Below are positions 1 through 6,179 of a stretch of 37,762 nt of DNA, piece after piece. Source of the stretch: a virus. The notes beneath the pieces are model-generated. The model did not search any database, was not told the DNA's origin, and saw nothing but the letters and a program-made list of their open reading frames with translations. A program made the translations under genes and the position numbers. Within the stretch, counting starts at the first letter, position 1; each line of letters opens with the position of its first letter. The DNA is taken from positions 1 through 37,762 of IMG/VR virus record IMGVR_UViG_3300007533_000007; one strand, written 5' to 3'.

Positions 1-149
1 ATATCAACATCCATTTTAGCGGCGAACCACAGCATCCAGTCCCCACGCTCGCACTCAGCCCAGGCTTGCTTCAGGGTTCGCTCGCCCACCCACTCGACGG
101 CTTCCGAGCAGGCATTCATTTCAACAAGGCGTTCTTTAAATGTTTTCAT
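1..149 (-). CDS. N-terminal part of alanine-repeat phage protein (continues at 37762)
   Basis: The reading frame starts at ATG 149-147 and runs off the window at base 1. The visible 49 residues contain 'EAVEWVGERTLKQAWAECER' followed by 'GDWMLWFAAKM', a signature I know from the head of a widespread phage and bacterial protein family whose tail is an alanine-rich repeat. Base 1 joins base 37762 in the same frame (split codon AT|T), so this is the N-terminus of the gene annotated at 37342-37762; together they make 189 residues. The start overlaps the stop of the ribbon-helix-helix gene as ATGA. Function of the family is unknown. Confidence 0.85.
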   Translation of the reverse strand, partial: MKTFKERLVEMNACSEAVEWVGERTLKQAWAECERGDWMLWFAAKMDVD

Positions 150-310
150 CGGTTATCCACTGGTTTACGGTCGTATGTGTATTCTTTTATAAACCTCGTC
201 ACTACCCAAGTCATCGAACGTCCCTCAGATTTTACCCTTTCTTTGAAGTCGTTCTTAAGGCGTTCATTTAATTCAACTACCAATCGATCTGTATCTGTCG
301 TTTCGGTCAT
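146..310 (-). CDS. Small ribbon-helix-helix (Arc-like) DNA-binding protein
   Basis: This 54-residue protein has the Arc/MetJ pattern: a short beta strand (RLVVELNERL), helix A (NDFKERVKSEG) and helix B starting 'RSMTWVVTRFIKEY'. Such proteins bind operators as dimers through the strand, so a transcriptional regulator of the phage is the likely role. Its stop overlaps the start of the alanine-repeat gene (ATGA), so the two are co-expressed. The leader before ATG is AT-rich with no Shine-Dalgarno. Family assignment is by pattern only; which operator it binds cannot be seen. Confidence 0.75.
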   Translation of the reverse strand: MTETTDTDRLVVELNERLKNDFKERVKSEGRSMTWVVTRFIKEYTYDRKPVDNR

Positions 311-389
311 TTTATAATAGTGTTGTTTATAATCTTATTACAATCTATGTACATCATATGACAGATGCAAGCGATAGATCAAATTTAAT

Positions 390-545
390 TTACTGTATTA
401 TTTCCACCTGAAACCCCGCCTCTAAAAGCTCTAACTGCTTTTCTGAAAGCGGGGGGTGTGGCGGGTATTCTATTTCGGTTTCACGGTCCAATTCGAGTTC
501 GGGGTACTTTGCTTTTATCTTGCTGTACAGTTCTTCAGGACTCAT
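390..545 (-). CDS. Small acidic protein coupled to the replicative helicase
   Basis: A 51-residue frame starts at ATG 545-543, overlapping the helicase stop codon as ATGA, which implies translational coupling. The product starts MSPEELYSKIKAKYPELELD, has a proline-rich stretch (YPPHPPLSEKQ) and ends in a short helix. I do not recognise the family. The tight overlap, the helical start and the absence of a competing frame support a real gene. Bases 311-389 downstream hold no gene that I can see. Confidence 0.7.
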   Translation of the reverse strand: MSPEELYSKIKAKYPELELDRETEIEYPPHPPLSEKQLELLEAGFQVEIIQ

Positions 546-1834
546 AAGAATTCAGGTTCTTTTACAAGGTTGTGAAATCGTTGGTAGCCCCCCTGGAATC
601 CAATCTTTACCGATCCCGTCTTTCCACCCCTGTTTTTTGCTACGATAAGCTCTACAATATTATCAGTATGCTTACCTGACCACTTTGGAGGGTCACTTTT
701 AGGGAAGTATTCAACCCCGTCGGCCATCGGGTTCCAAAGAAGTATCGCCGTGTTCGCCCATTGCTCTATAGCCCCTGATTCCCGAAGCTGGTGCAGTTTC
801 GGGCGAGTGGTATGCTTTGTTTCCCTGTTAAACTGCGAGAGCGCTATAACAACAATATCAAGGTCCTGCGCTATACGTTTTAATTCTTCCATGATACGTG
901 CTACTTCCCGCTCCCGTGTCTGCCCTTTGCTTATAATCTGCTGCAAGTAATCAACTACTAAGACTGATATGTCCTTTTGTAGCTTCAGGCGTCGCGCCGT
1001 CGCATAAAGCTGGTCAATGTCCATAGAGCCTTTATCGATGATAGTGAGCCTACACCCCTTCATCTTCTTTTTAGCCTCCGATATGGCCGCCCTGTCGCGT
1101 ATCTGTCGATTTCTGATGGCTTGGTAAGGTACGTCAGCCATGTTCGCATAGAAGCGCTCTATTATTTCCGATTTTGTCATTTCCATCGTAACAAGCGCCA
1201 CCGGGTCCCGTAGGCTTATATGCAGACAAAGGTGATGGGCCAACGAGCTTTTCCCGTGCGCCGTCTTCCCGGCAAGCACAACCAAATTTCCCGGCCTGAA
1301 TCCCTGTGTAATATTATCCAAATCCAGCCCTGTTTTTATACCCCCCTCGATAGGCTCATATAGCTTCCGTGTTTCCTCGTCAATTATTTCCGGCAGGTGC
1401 GATTCGCGTTCTGTCAGCTCATCCGACAAAAGATTAAAAAAGTCCGTTCCCGCTTCAGCAAACAGCTGGTCGCTTTCGGCCCCGTATTCTTTAGCTTTTC
1501 TTGCGTAATTCTGGCATAACAGAGAAAACTCCCGCGCCTTCCGATAGCGCACAAGATACTGGCAGGCTACTTCAATCCCTTGATCCTTCACCCCTTTTGC
1601 GGCCTCAATTATATCCGGTACGAGGTGGGCCTGCCCATTCAGCCTGTCGCGAAGGGCCGCCTCACCTAACGGGGCATCGCTGGTAAACACGCTGCGTATA
1701 GACGTAAATATCAATTTGTGGTTTTCGTTGTAGAAATCATCCTCTCCCACAAGCGAAAGCATTAGGCTACAAGCATCCTCGCTATCTAAAGCCTTACCAA
1801 GAAGGGCGCGTTCTATTTCGGGTGCTGAAATCAT
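542..1834 (-). CDS. dnaB: DnaB-like replicative DNA helicase
   Basis: A 430-residue protein with the DnaB layout: an N-terminal helical domain beginning 'APEIERALLGKAL' (about residues 1-100), a linker, then a RecA-like ATPase core. Walker A is 'GKTAHGKSS' near residue 190 and Walker B is 'VLVVDYLQ' near 290, followed by the H3-like 'VVIALSQFNRE' and 'LRESGAIEQWA' seen in DnaB. It unwinds DNA at the phage fork as a hexamer. It overlaps the upstream replisome organiser by 4 bp, so organiser and helicase form one replication operon. Length is slightly below that of bacterial DnaB (about 470), as usual for phage copies. Confidence 0.93.
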   Translation of the reverse strand: MISAPEIERALLGKALDSEDACSLMLSLVGEDDFYNENHKLIFTSIRSVFTSDAPLGEAALRDRLNGQAHLVPDIIEAAKGVKDQGIEVACQYLVRYRKAREFSLLCQNYARKAKEYGAESDQLFAEAGTDFFNLLSDELTERESHLPEIIDEETRKLYEPIEGGIKTGLDLDNITQGFRPGNLVVLAGKTAHGKSSLAHHLCLHISLRDPVALVTMEMTKSEIIERFYANMADVPYQAIRNRQIRDRAAISEAKKKMKGCRLTIIDKGSMDIDQLYATARRLKLQKDISVLVVDYLQQIISKGQTREREVARIMEELKRIAQDLDIVVIALSQFNRETKHTTRPKLHQLRESGAIEQWANTAILLWNPMADGVEYFPKSDPPKWSGKHTDNIVELIVAKNRGGKTGSVKIGFQGGYQRFHNLVKEPEFL

Positions 1835-2496
1835 AAATGTACCGCGTCCTTTCTCCAGGGATAACCACCCTTTTTTTCTTCCTCTATCCTATCCCCGTTG
1901 TATTGCTTGTAGTTGGCAATCCATGTTCCTGCCTGCCTGTGCCAGTTATCTATACGTTTACCCTTACCCTTGTTTTTTCTCCAATCCATATCTTCATAGT
2001 AGTTAATAAACTTCTCCGCTTCCAGTTCCACGTCTTTGGCTAATATGTCGGAATCACTGAAATACTCTCTCACTTCTTCCAAATCGGGGGGTGCACTATT
2101 ATCTTTTTCTTTTTCTTTATCCTTATCCTTATAGCTTAAGCTTTGCTTAACGTTTGCTTTAGCATTGCTTGCACGTGCCAAACCACCCTTTCTACCAGCC
2201 TCAACCCGTTTTTTCCGCTTTTCAGATAGTTTATCATACTGCTTGTCAAGAAACTTTATCCTTGCAAAACCATCATCAGATTTATCAATTATACCAACAC
2301 TTAAGAGCTGCTCTATCTCTGCTGTAGCATTGCTAAAGCGTTTCTTAAGCTTTGCTATAGTTATGCTGCAATCCTGAAACCAATAATATGAACAAACAGA
2401 AATGAACACCCCTTGTGCCTGATATGACTCCAGCGAAATATCATCATTTAGCCATTCGCTTACATGGAATCTGAAATAGGGCAAGTCTTTACTCAT
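1831..2496 (-). CDS. Replication initiation / replisome organiser protein (DUF1376-like)
   Basis: 221 residues. The first 110 resemble the DUF1376 winged-helix domain of phage replication proteins ('YFRFHVSEWLNDDISLESY' with 'GVFISVCSYYWFQDC'), followed by a lysine/aspartate-rich linker (KDKDKEKEKD) and a C-terminal part with 'WRKNKGKGKRIDNWHRQAG' that resembles the helicase-contacting tail of DnaD/lambda O-type proteins. It sits directly before the helicase gene with a 4-bp overlap, the normal place for an origin-binding loader. Origin recognition is inferred from family and context; no origin repeats are visible inside the gene. Confidence 0.75.
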   Translation of the reverse strand: MSKDLPYFRFHVSEWLNDDISLESYQAQGVFISVCSYYWFQDCSITIAKLKKRFSNATAEIEQLLSVGIIDKSDDGFARIKFLDKQYDKLSEKRKKRVEAGRKGGLARASNAKANVKQSLSYKDKDKEKEKDNSAPPDLEEVREYFSDSDILAKDVELEAEKFINYYEDMDWRKNKGKGKRIDNWHRQAGTWIANYKQYNGDRIEEEKKGGYPWRKDAVHL

Positions 2497-2678
2497 ATCT
2501 CCAAATACTCACTTATCTTTATGATTGACGAGGTGTACTCGTCGGGAGTCAATAGCTCCTGCTGTAGCTTAAATTTGAGCCTCTCATACGCCATGATTCG
2601 GTCTTGGTATGGCATACTTTCTACATCTTCCTGATCGAATTCGTAATAGACCCAGTCTTGTATTTCTTGTATGTCCAT
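2493..2678 (-). CDS. Small acidic protein at the head of the replication operon
   Basis: 61 residues, strongly acidic, starting MDIQEIQDWVYYEFDQEDVE, with two helical stretches. It overlaps the replisome organiser by 4 bp. The family is not recognised. Its ATG lies immediately after the T-tract of a strong hairpin (2687-2730), so transcription reaching it either starts downstream of that terminator or reads through it. Confidence 0.75.
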   Translation of the reverse strand: MDIQEIQDWVYYEFDQEDVESMPYQDRIMAYERLKFKLQQELLTPDEYTSSIIKISEYLEI

Positions 2679-2686
2679 AATAAAAA

Positions 2687-2730
2687 AAGCCGACCCCCTC
2701 AGAGGACAAGGCTCTGAGAAGTATCGGCTT
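2687..2730 (-). terminator. Two-tier hairpin terminator or attenuator before the replication operon
   Basis: On the minus strand TAAGCCGA pairs with TCGGCTT (2724-2730 with 2687-2693), enclosing a second perfect pair, CTCAGAG with CTCTGAG (2712-2718 with 2698-2704). GGCT is followed by a run of seven T. This is an intrinsic terminator, but its T-tract ends only a few bases before the ATG at 2678. A 6-bp hairpin (CGGTTT/AAACCG, 2737-2754) precedes it. The arrangement suits either termination after the 98-residue gene or attenuation control of the replication genes. Confidence 0.75.
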
Positions 2731-2833
2731 AATATTCGGTTTATCGGGAAACCGTGTCAGTCCTTGTCACTCACACAGTTCACCATAAATAAGTCAATGC
2801 TTTATATTAATTATTTAAGGCAACTATTACAAG

Positions 2834-3130
2834 TTACGCTTGCCCGTTTCCAGCGTATTTTTCCAGGCGGTCTTTAAGCTGCTTCACTTCCTTATTAACC
2901 GGCCAGCCAGAAGCGGCGAAGGCTTTCTGCTTAATCAATTTCATGTCAGCCGGTTCCAACTCCAGTTCAGTATCGGTATCCTCGGAGGCTTTGCCAGTGT
3001 ATTCAAGTTTATTTTTTATTTTCAGGCACTGGTCAATCTGCCCCAGGCTGATACCCCCGGACATCTGAATATTCGAAAATAGGGCGTGAAGGTTTTTGCG
3101 CTGCCAAACGGATAGCTTGTATTTAGGCAT
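2834..3130 (-). CDS. Hypothetical phage protein, 98 residues
   Basis: Starts MPKYKLSVWQRKNLHALFSN. The protein is helical, with an acidic middle (ASEDTDTELELEP) and a basic, helical C-terminus ending AGNGQA. No family recognised. It follows the 125-residue gene after a 2-bp gap and is the last gene before the terminator at 2687-2730. Bases 2755-2833 between the gene and the hairpin have no further reading frame. Confidence 0.7.
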   Translation of the reverse strand: MPKYKLSVWQRKNLHALFSNIQMSGGISLGQIDQCLKIKNKLEYTGKASEDTDTELELEPADMKLIKQKAFAASGWPVNKEVKQLKDRLEKYAGNGQA

Positions 3131-3132
3131 AG

Positions 3133-3510
3133 TTATTTTTGGATTACGTAGATTTTGTCAAGTTTATCTTCTATAGATTTCCATGTAGCATCATCGGTAT
3201 AAATACAAATCCCGTATGTTTCGCCGTCATTTACATCATCCAAGCCTATAACATGAGTCGGCTTTTCCACATCGAATGTTTGATCATATTCACTACCGGA
3301 TAATTTGATTCTTGCCTTACCTATTAGTTCTCTCGGTAGATCTATTTCGGCACGTGTTATTCCATGCCTTTTATGACCGTATGTTCTCATTTTGCACGAT
3401 ATATCGCCTATATCGGACTTGTCCCCTATCTCTGTCTTTGATTCAGGAACAAGGGCTGCTGGCATTAACGGTATTGCGGGAAGTGATGTAAGAAAGTTTT
3501 TTCTACGCAT
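3133..3510 (-). CDS. Hypothetical protein with a possible Tat-like N-terminus; first gene of the minus-strand programme
   Basis: 125 residues. The start 'MRRKNFLTSLPAIPLMPAAL' has twin arginines and a weakly hydrophobic stretch, which could be a Tat-type signal peptide but is short and proline-rich. The rest looks beta-rich (RAEIDLPRELIGKARIKLSG, KPTHVIGLDDV) and gives no family match. It is the most upstream minus-strand gene in the circular order, facing away from the plus-strand cassette, so it may be early expressed. The start has no Shine-Dalgarno. Confidence 0.65.
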   Translation of the reverse strand: MRRKNFLTSLPAIPLMPAALVPESKTEIGDKSDIGDISCKMRTYGHKRHGITRAEIDLPRELIGKARIKLSGSEYDQTFDVEKPTHVIGLDDVNDGETYGICIYTDDATWKSIEDKLDKIYVIQK

Positions 3511-3550
3511 AGTGTTTTTTAGTTAGTTTCTTAAATATAACAAAAGTTAT

Positions 3551-3580
3551 TTGAAATTGTGACCGTACTTGCCGATATTT
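3551..3580 (+). promoter_or_regulatory. Candidate promoter for the plus-strand cassette
   Basis: TTGAAA at 3551-3556 and TATTTT at 3575-3580 are spaced by 18 bp, compatible with a sigma-70 type promoter. TTTG at 3550-3553 with the same TATTTT also loosely fits the Bacteroidota -33/-7 pattern. Transcription would begin near 3587, just before the structured RNA. It lies in the divergent gap between the 125-residue minus gene and the cassette. Consensus matches are modest, so this is a candidate only. Confidence 0.35.
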
Positions 3581-3586
3581 TAATCG

Positions 3587-3704
3587 TTGACATTTTGAAT
3601 GGATCATTCCTGAAAGTCGTGTGCCCTATCAGGGGCGATCCCCCAACAAATTAGCCTGAAGGCGAATGTGAGGCACACCACATTTTAGCTTTCAGGCTTT
3701 TTTA
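3587..3704 (+). ncRNA. Structured non-coding RNA with predicted pseudoknot and intrinsic terminator
   Basis: Four helices can be drawn on the plus strand. GAATG-GAT-CATTC (3597-3609) and GGGG-CGAT-CCCC (3632-3643) are small hairpins. An 11-bp stem pairs 3653-3663 (AGCCTGAAGGC) with 3688-3698 (GCTTTCAGGCT, one G-U), capped by a second stem AATGTG/CACATT (3665-3670 with 3679-3684). Its 8-nt loop AGGCACAC contains GGCACAC (3672-3678), the exact complement of upstream GTGTGCC (3619-3625), giving a 7-bp long-range pseudoknot. TTTTTT follows the main stem at 3697-3703, so the RNA would end near 3704. No open frame covers it. No known RNA family is recognised. GAATGGATCA at 3597-3606 resembles box B of the neighbouring array (8 of 10). 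Confidence 0.7.
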
Positions 3705-3718
3705 TTAGTCAGTGTGCA

Positions 3719-3826
3719 TAAGAAACCCAAAAAACTGAAACGAGTCAGTACGCTTAATAAACCCAAGATGCTAAAATGAATCACAATAAGTTAGAAACCC
3801 AAGTAGTTGAAATGAATCATAACTAA
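3719..3826 (+). repeat. 36-bp two-box repeat array, upstream block (3 units)
   Basis: Three contiguous units begin at 3719, 3755 and 3791, each exactly 36 bp: box A TAAGAAACCCA (11 bp), a variable 8-mer, box B AAATGAATCA (10 bp), a variable 7-mer. Variable blocks are AAAAACTG/GTACGCT, AGATGCTA/CAATAAG and AGTAGTTG/TAACTAA. The first unit is worn (box B AAACGAGTCA), and a fainter box B (TTATTAGTCA) overlaps the end of the RNA terminator. The last unit ends directly at the AAGGAG ribosome-binding site of the following gene. Confidence 0.95.
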
Positions 3827-3837
3827 AAGGAGTCAAT

Positions 3838-4779
3838 ATGTCTAAAGAAGCCCTTAAAACTGCGATCATAGAAAAACAAAATGGTGAATGTGCTCTGTCG
3901 GAAGCCCCGTTAAAGCCCGACCTCATGCTAGTTGATACCGACCGAATTCTACAAAAAAAGGACGGTGGTATCTATACGACCGAGAACACCCGTGTCGTTG
4001 ATCCTGTCGCTCACATGAAACGACACGGCAACTACAGGGACCGCGAGGAAGCATTGCACGAGTTGAAGGTAATCATGGACGGGAGAGAGAAAGTTCGCCA
4101 GCATGTCAATGCAACGGGCAACCGTATTTTAGCAATGGAACGGGGAACAGATGACCTTGACGTGAATACGATTGATTGGCTCAAAGAACAACAGGATGCA
4201 GCAAAAAAACGTTTGTCAAAGATAGACCGCAAGGTTAAAAAGCATCTGGAAAGAATGCCGCATGAAATCATTAATGCGGCCCTGGATGTGGATTCTGTAG
4301 GTCCGATTACAGTAGCTTATATGATGATCTATATTGACATAGAGAAAGCTCCCTACGTGTCAAGTATGTGGAAATATACCGGCCTTCACACATCATCGCA
4401 CCAACGATATAAGAAAGGGGAAACTTCCGGCGGGAACAAAACACTTCGGACCGCCCTTTATACGATGGCCGAATCGCAGATACGCGGACGCGGTGCTTAC
4501 CGTGATGTTTACGACCGTACAAAGGCGAAGCTTGAAGTCAGTGAAAAGATTACTAAGAGCCGAAATACGCAAGGTAATCTTATTGAATGCAAGTGGAAGG
4601 ACACCAAGCCTTCACACAGGCATGGAGCCGCTATACGGCAAATTATGAAGCATTTCCTTGCCGATTGGTGGATCGTACACCGTACGCTCGAAGGACTTGA
4701 TACTCCAAAACCTTACCCGATAGAAAAGTTAGGACATAAAAACTGGATTTATCCAGAGGAAAGAGGGTGGGAATATTAA
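3838..4779 (+). CDS. IS110-type transposase C-terminal (Tnp) domain protein lacking the DEDD domain
   Basis: 313 residues, with AAGGAG placed 7 bases before ATG. Residues about 142-215 match the IS116/IS110/IS902 transposase domain (Transposase_20): 'VDSVGPITVAYM' (helix-hairpin-helix), 'WKYTGLHTSS' and 'TSGGNKTLRTALY'; Ser186/187 sit where IS110 enzymes carry their nucleophilic serine. A coiled coil (about 110-140) precedes it. The RuvC-like DEDD domain of IS110 enzymes is absent. Instead residues 1-66 look like a worn HNH fold (C18, D33/D35, GG43-44, N50, H59, H63). The C-terminus (255-313) has 'SHRHGAAIRQIMKHFLADWW' and ends 'LGHKNWIYPEERGW'. Known IS110 enzymes recombine DNA with a bridge RNA. 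Here a structured RNA lies upstream and repeat arrays lie on both sides. Function is inferred. Confidence 0.75.
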   Translation: MSKEALKTAIIEKQNGECALSEAPLKPDLMLVDTDRILQKKDGGIYTTENTRVVDPVAHMKRHGNYRDREEALHELKVIMDGREKVRQHVNATGNRILAMERGTDDLDVNTIDWLKEQQDAAKKRLSKIDRKVKKHLERMPHEIINAALDVDSVGPITVAYMMIYIDIEKAPYVSSMWKYTGLHTSSHQRYKKGETSGGNKTLRTALYTMAESQIRGRGAYRDVYDRTKAKLEVSEKITKSRNTQGNLIECKWKDTKPSHRHGAAIRQIMKHFLADWWIVHRTLEGLDTPKPYPIEKLGHKNWIYPEERGWEY

Positions 4780-4789
4780 TCAACACTGG

Positions 4790-5132
4790 AAAGAAACCCA
4801 TAAAGTTGAAATGAATCACGTTCCTTAAGAAACCCATGAAGCAAAAATGAATCATGATAAAAAAGAAACCCAAGCGCCTAAAATGAATCACTTCTCCTAA
4901 GAAACCCAAAATGTTAAAATGAATCATGTGTGATAAGTAACCCACGACTTTGAAATGAATCATGACTCCCAAGAAACCCATATAGTTTAAATGAATCATC
5001 ACTCCCAAGAAACCCATGATAGGAAAATGAATCAGATGGTTTAAGAAACCCAATATGTTAAAATGAATCATTTTTTTTAAGAAACCCATATTATAAAAAT
5101 GAATCAGACCATTTGAGAAACCCAATATATCA
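4790..5132 (+). repeat. 36-bp two-box repeat array, downstream block (9 full units plus a worn end)
   Basis: Units start at 4790, 4826, 4862, 4898, 4934, 4970, 5006, 5042 and 5078, with a final half unit at 5114. The period is exactly 36 bp throughout. Box A is (T/C/A)AAGAAACCCA with single changes in a few units. Box B AAATGAATCA is identical in all nine. Variable 8-mers and 7-mers keep constant length; examples are TAAAGTTG/CGTTCCT, AGCGCCTA/CTTCTCC and ATATGTTA/TTTTTTT. The 8-mer tends to end GTTR. Some blocks look duplicated (AAATGTTA and ATATGTTA; TGACTCC and TCACTCC). The core of box B, TGAATCA, is a near-palindrome. The array ends about 40 bp before the next gene. Confidence 0.95.
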
Positions 5133-5172
5133 CATAACCGCAACGTACATAATAGGCAGTAAAAAAAACACT

Positions 5173-5622
5173 ATGAAATACCTGATAACCTTTCTACTAC
5201 TTCCGTCAGTTATTGCGGCACAATCCATTTCTGTAGCTCCTACTTCATTTAAGGCATGGGGTAAAACTGGATATTATTCATCTATTTCAGCATCCTATAA
5301 AAATATAGGCATTCACTATTTCCATCCGTACAAAACATTGTATTGGAAGAATGAAAATTATGAGGGAAATGGTCCTGAAACAACTCCTGCTTTTGCCATA
5401 TCATATACTCCTATAAACGTAGAGGATATACTGAGAGCTGGTGCTATTATTTTTGATAGGCCTTTTCCGATAAAGATTGGATCTCAAATTAATTTTAAAT
5501 TATCGGCTGGATATTCATTTGGAATAGTTCGAGTATCATATGTTCATATCAGTAATGGATTCGGTATTATGAATGATGTAAATCCTGGTATGGATATGAT
5601 GCAACTATCTCTCAACCTGTAA
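5173..5622 (+). CDS. Secreted PagL-like (lipid A 3-O-deacylase / acyloxyacyl hydrolase-like) outer-membrane protein 1
   Basis: 149 residues, starting at MKYLITFLLLPSVIAAQ, a clear signal peptide; the in-frame ATG at 5113 would spoil it. The mature part alternates as in a small beta-barrel. Near the end is 'YVHISNGFG' followed by 'VNPGMDMMQLSLNL', matching the H-x-S-N plus NPG pattern of PagL, whose His and Ser (here H125, S127) are catalytic and which removes an acyl chain from lipid A in the outer membrane. The expected acidic partner is not obvious. The next gene is a paralogue. A phage copy could alter host LPS during infection; this is inference. Confidence 0.5.
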   Translation: MKYLITFLLLPSVIAAQSISVAPTSFKAWGKTGYYSSISASYKNIGIHYFHPYKTLYWKNENYEGNGPETTPAFAISYTPINVEDILRAGAIIFDRPFPIKIGSQINFKLSAGYSFGIVRVSYVHISNGFGIMNDVNPGMDMMQLSLNL

Positions 5623-5716
5623 TTTTATACTGATTGTTCAACCGAAAATACTTCGCTAAAATGGGTATATAAATTATATTACTAATGCTTAATCAATCGC
5701 AACTAACCTGTAAGTT

Positions 5717-6151
5717 ATGAAACGTTTACTGATCATTCCATTGATTCTAATCACAACTACTGCAATATGCCAGACAGTTTCATTCGCTCCTTATTCGGCC
5801 AAATTATGGGGACAAACCCCACAAACAGCCACAATAAGTGCTGAATATGAAAACTTTGGTTTGCATATTTTTGCACCGAGGGGGCGCCATGTGAACGATC
5901 AAGGCAACGAAATGGAACTAAGTTTTGCTGCATCATATAAAAAGCCGATACTCCAAAAAGTATTAAAGGCTGGGGTTATGGTATTTAGTCGTCCATTCCC
6001 TACTGATTCTGATTATCAAGTCAATTTTATTATTGATGCCGGATATACTTTTAATGGTGTACGTCTTTCATACGTGCATATTTCCAATTTGGGACTCGGA
6101 AAATACAATACCGGGTTCGATACTTTTCAAGTTACATTTCCGCTTTTCTAA
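5717..6151 (+). CDS. Secreted PagL-like outer-membrane protein 2 (paralogue)
   Basis: 144 residues with a signal peptide (MKRLLIIPLILITTTAIC). It aligns along its length with the preceding protein: 'VSFAPYSAKLWGQT' with 'ISVAPTSFKAWGKT', 'YENFGLHIF' with 'YKNIGIHYF', 'SRPFP' with 'DRPFP', and 'LSYVHISNLGLG' with 'VSYVHISNGFG' (H121, S123, N124). The NPG motif is replaced by 'YNTGFDTFQV', so activity is less certain. It lies 94 bp after gene 1; that gap (5623-5716) shows no gene. A duplication within the plus-strand cassette is likely. Confidence 0.5.
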   Translation: MKRLLIIPLILITTTAICQTVSFAPYSAKLWGQTPQTATISAEYENFGLHIFAPRGRHVNDQGNEMELSFAASYKKPILQKVLKAGVMVFSRPFPTDSDYQVNFIIDAGYTFNGVRLSYVHISNLGLGKYNTGFDTFQVTFPLF

Positions 6152-6156
6152 CATCC

Positions 6157-6176
6157 GGGGGGGCGAAAGCCCCTCT
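6157..6176. terminator. GNRA-capped hairpin between convergent genes
   Basis: GGGGC-GAAA-GCCCC (6160-6173), extended by G-U and G-C pairs to 6157-6176, lies between the stop of the plus-strand PagL-like gene and the stop of the minus-strand tail fibre gene. It is followed by TTAATTAA on the plus strand rather than a long T-run, so it is probably a weak bidirectional terminator closing both transcription units. Confidence 0.55.
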
Positions 6177-6179
6177 TAA

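Noticed and set aside
146-310. Evidence for lysogeny (repressor) from the small ribbon-helix-helix gene.
   Set aside because: No integrase, excisionase or CI/Cro pair is seen, and such proteins are also common in lytic phages.
3838-4779. A complete IS110 insertion sequence.
   Set aside because: The DEDD catalytic domain is missing and the flanking arrays do not look like insertion sequence ends.
3719-5132. A CRISPR array.
   Set aside because: Boxes are 10-11 bp with 7-8 nt blocks, two per unit, no 25-40 nt spacers and no cas genes.
4643-5143. A 166-codon minus-strand open frame over the downstream array, giving a 12-residue repeat (GFL..MIHF).
   Set aside because: A 36-bp period keeps any frame in phase, so openness is expected. 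Box B is invariant at every position including third bases, which is not how a coding repeat diverges, and no similar frame covers the upstream block.
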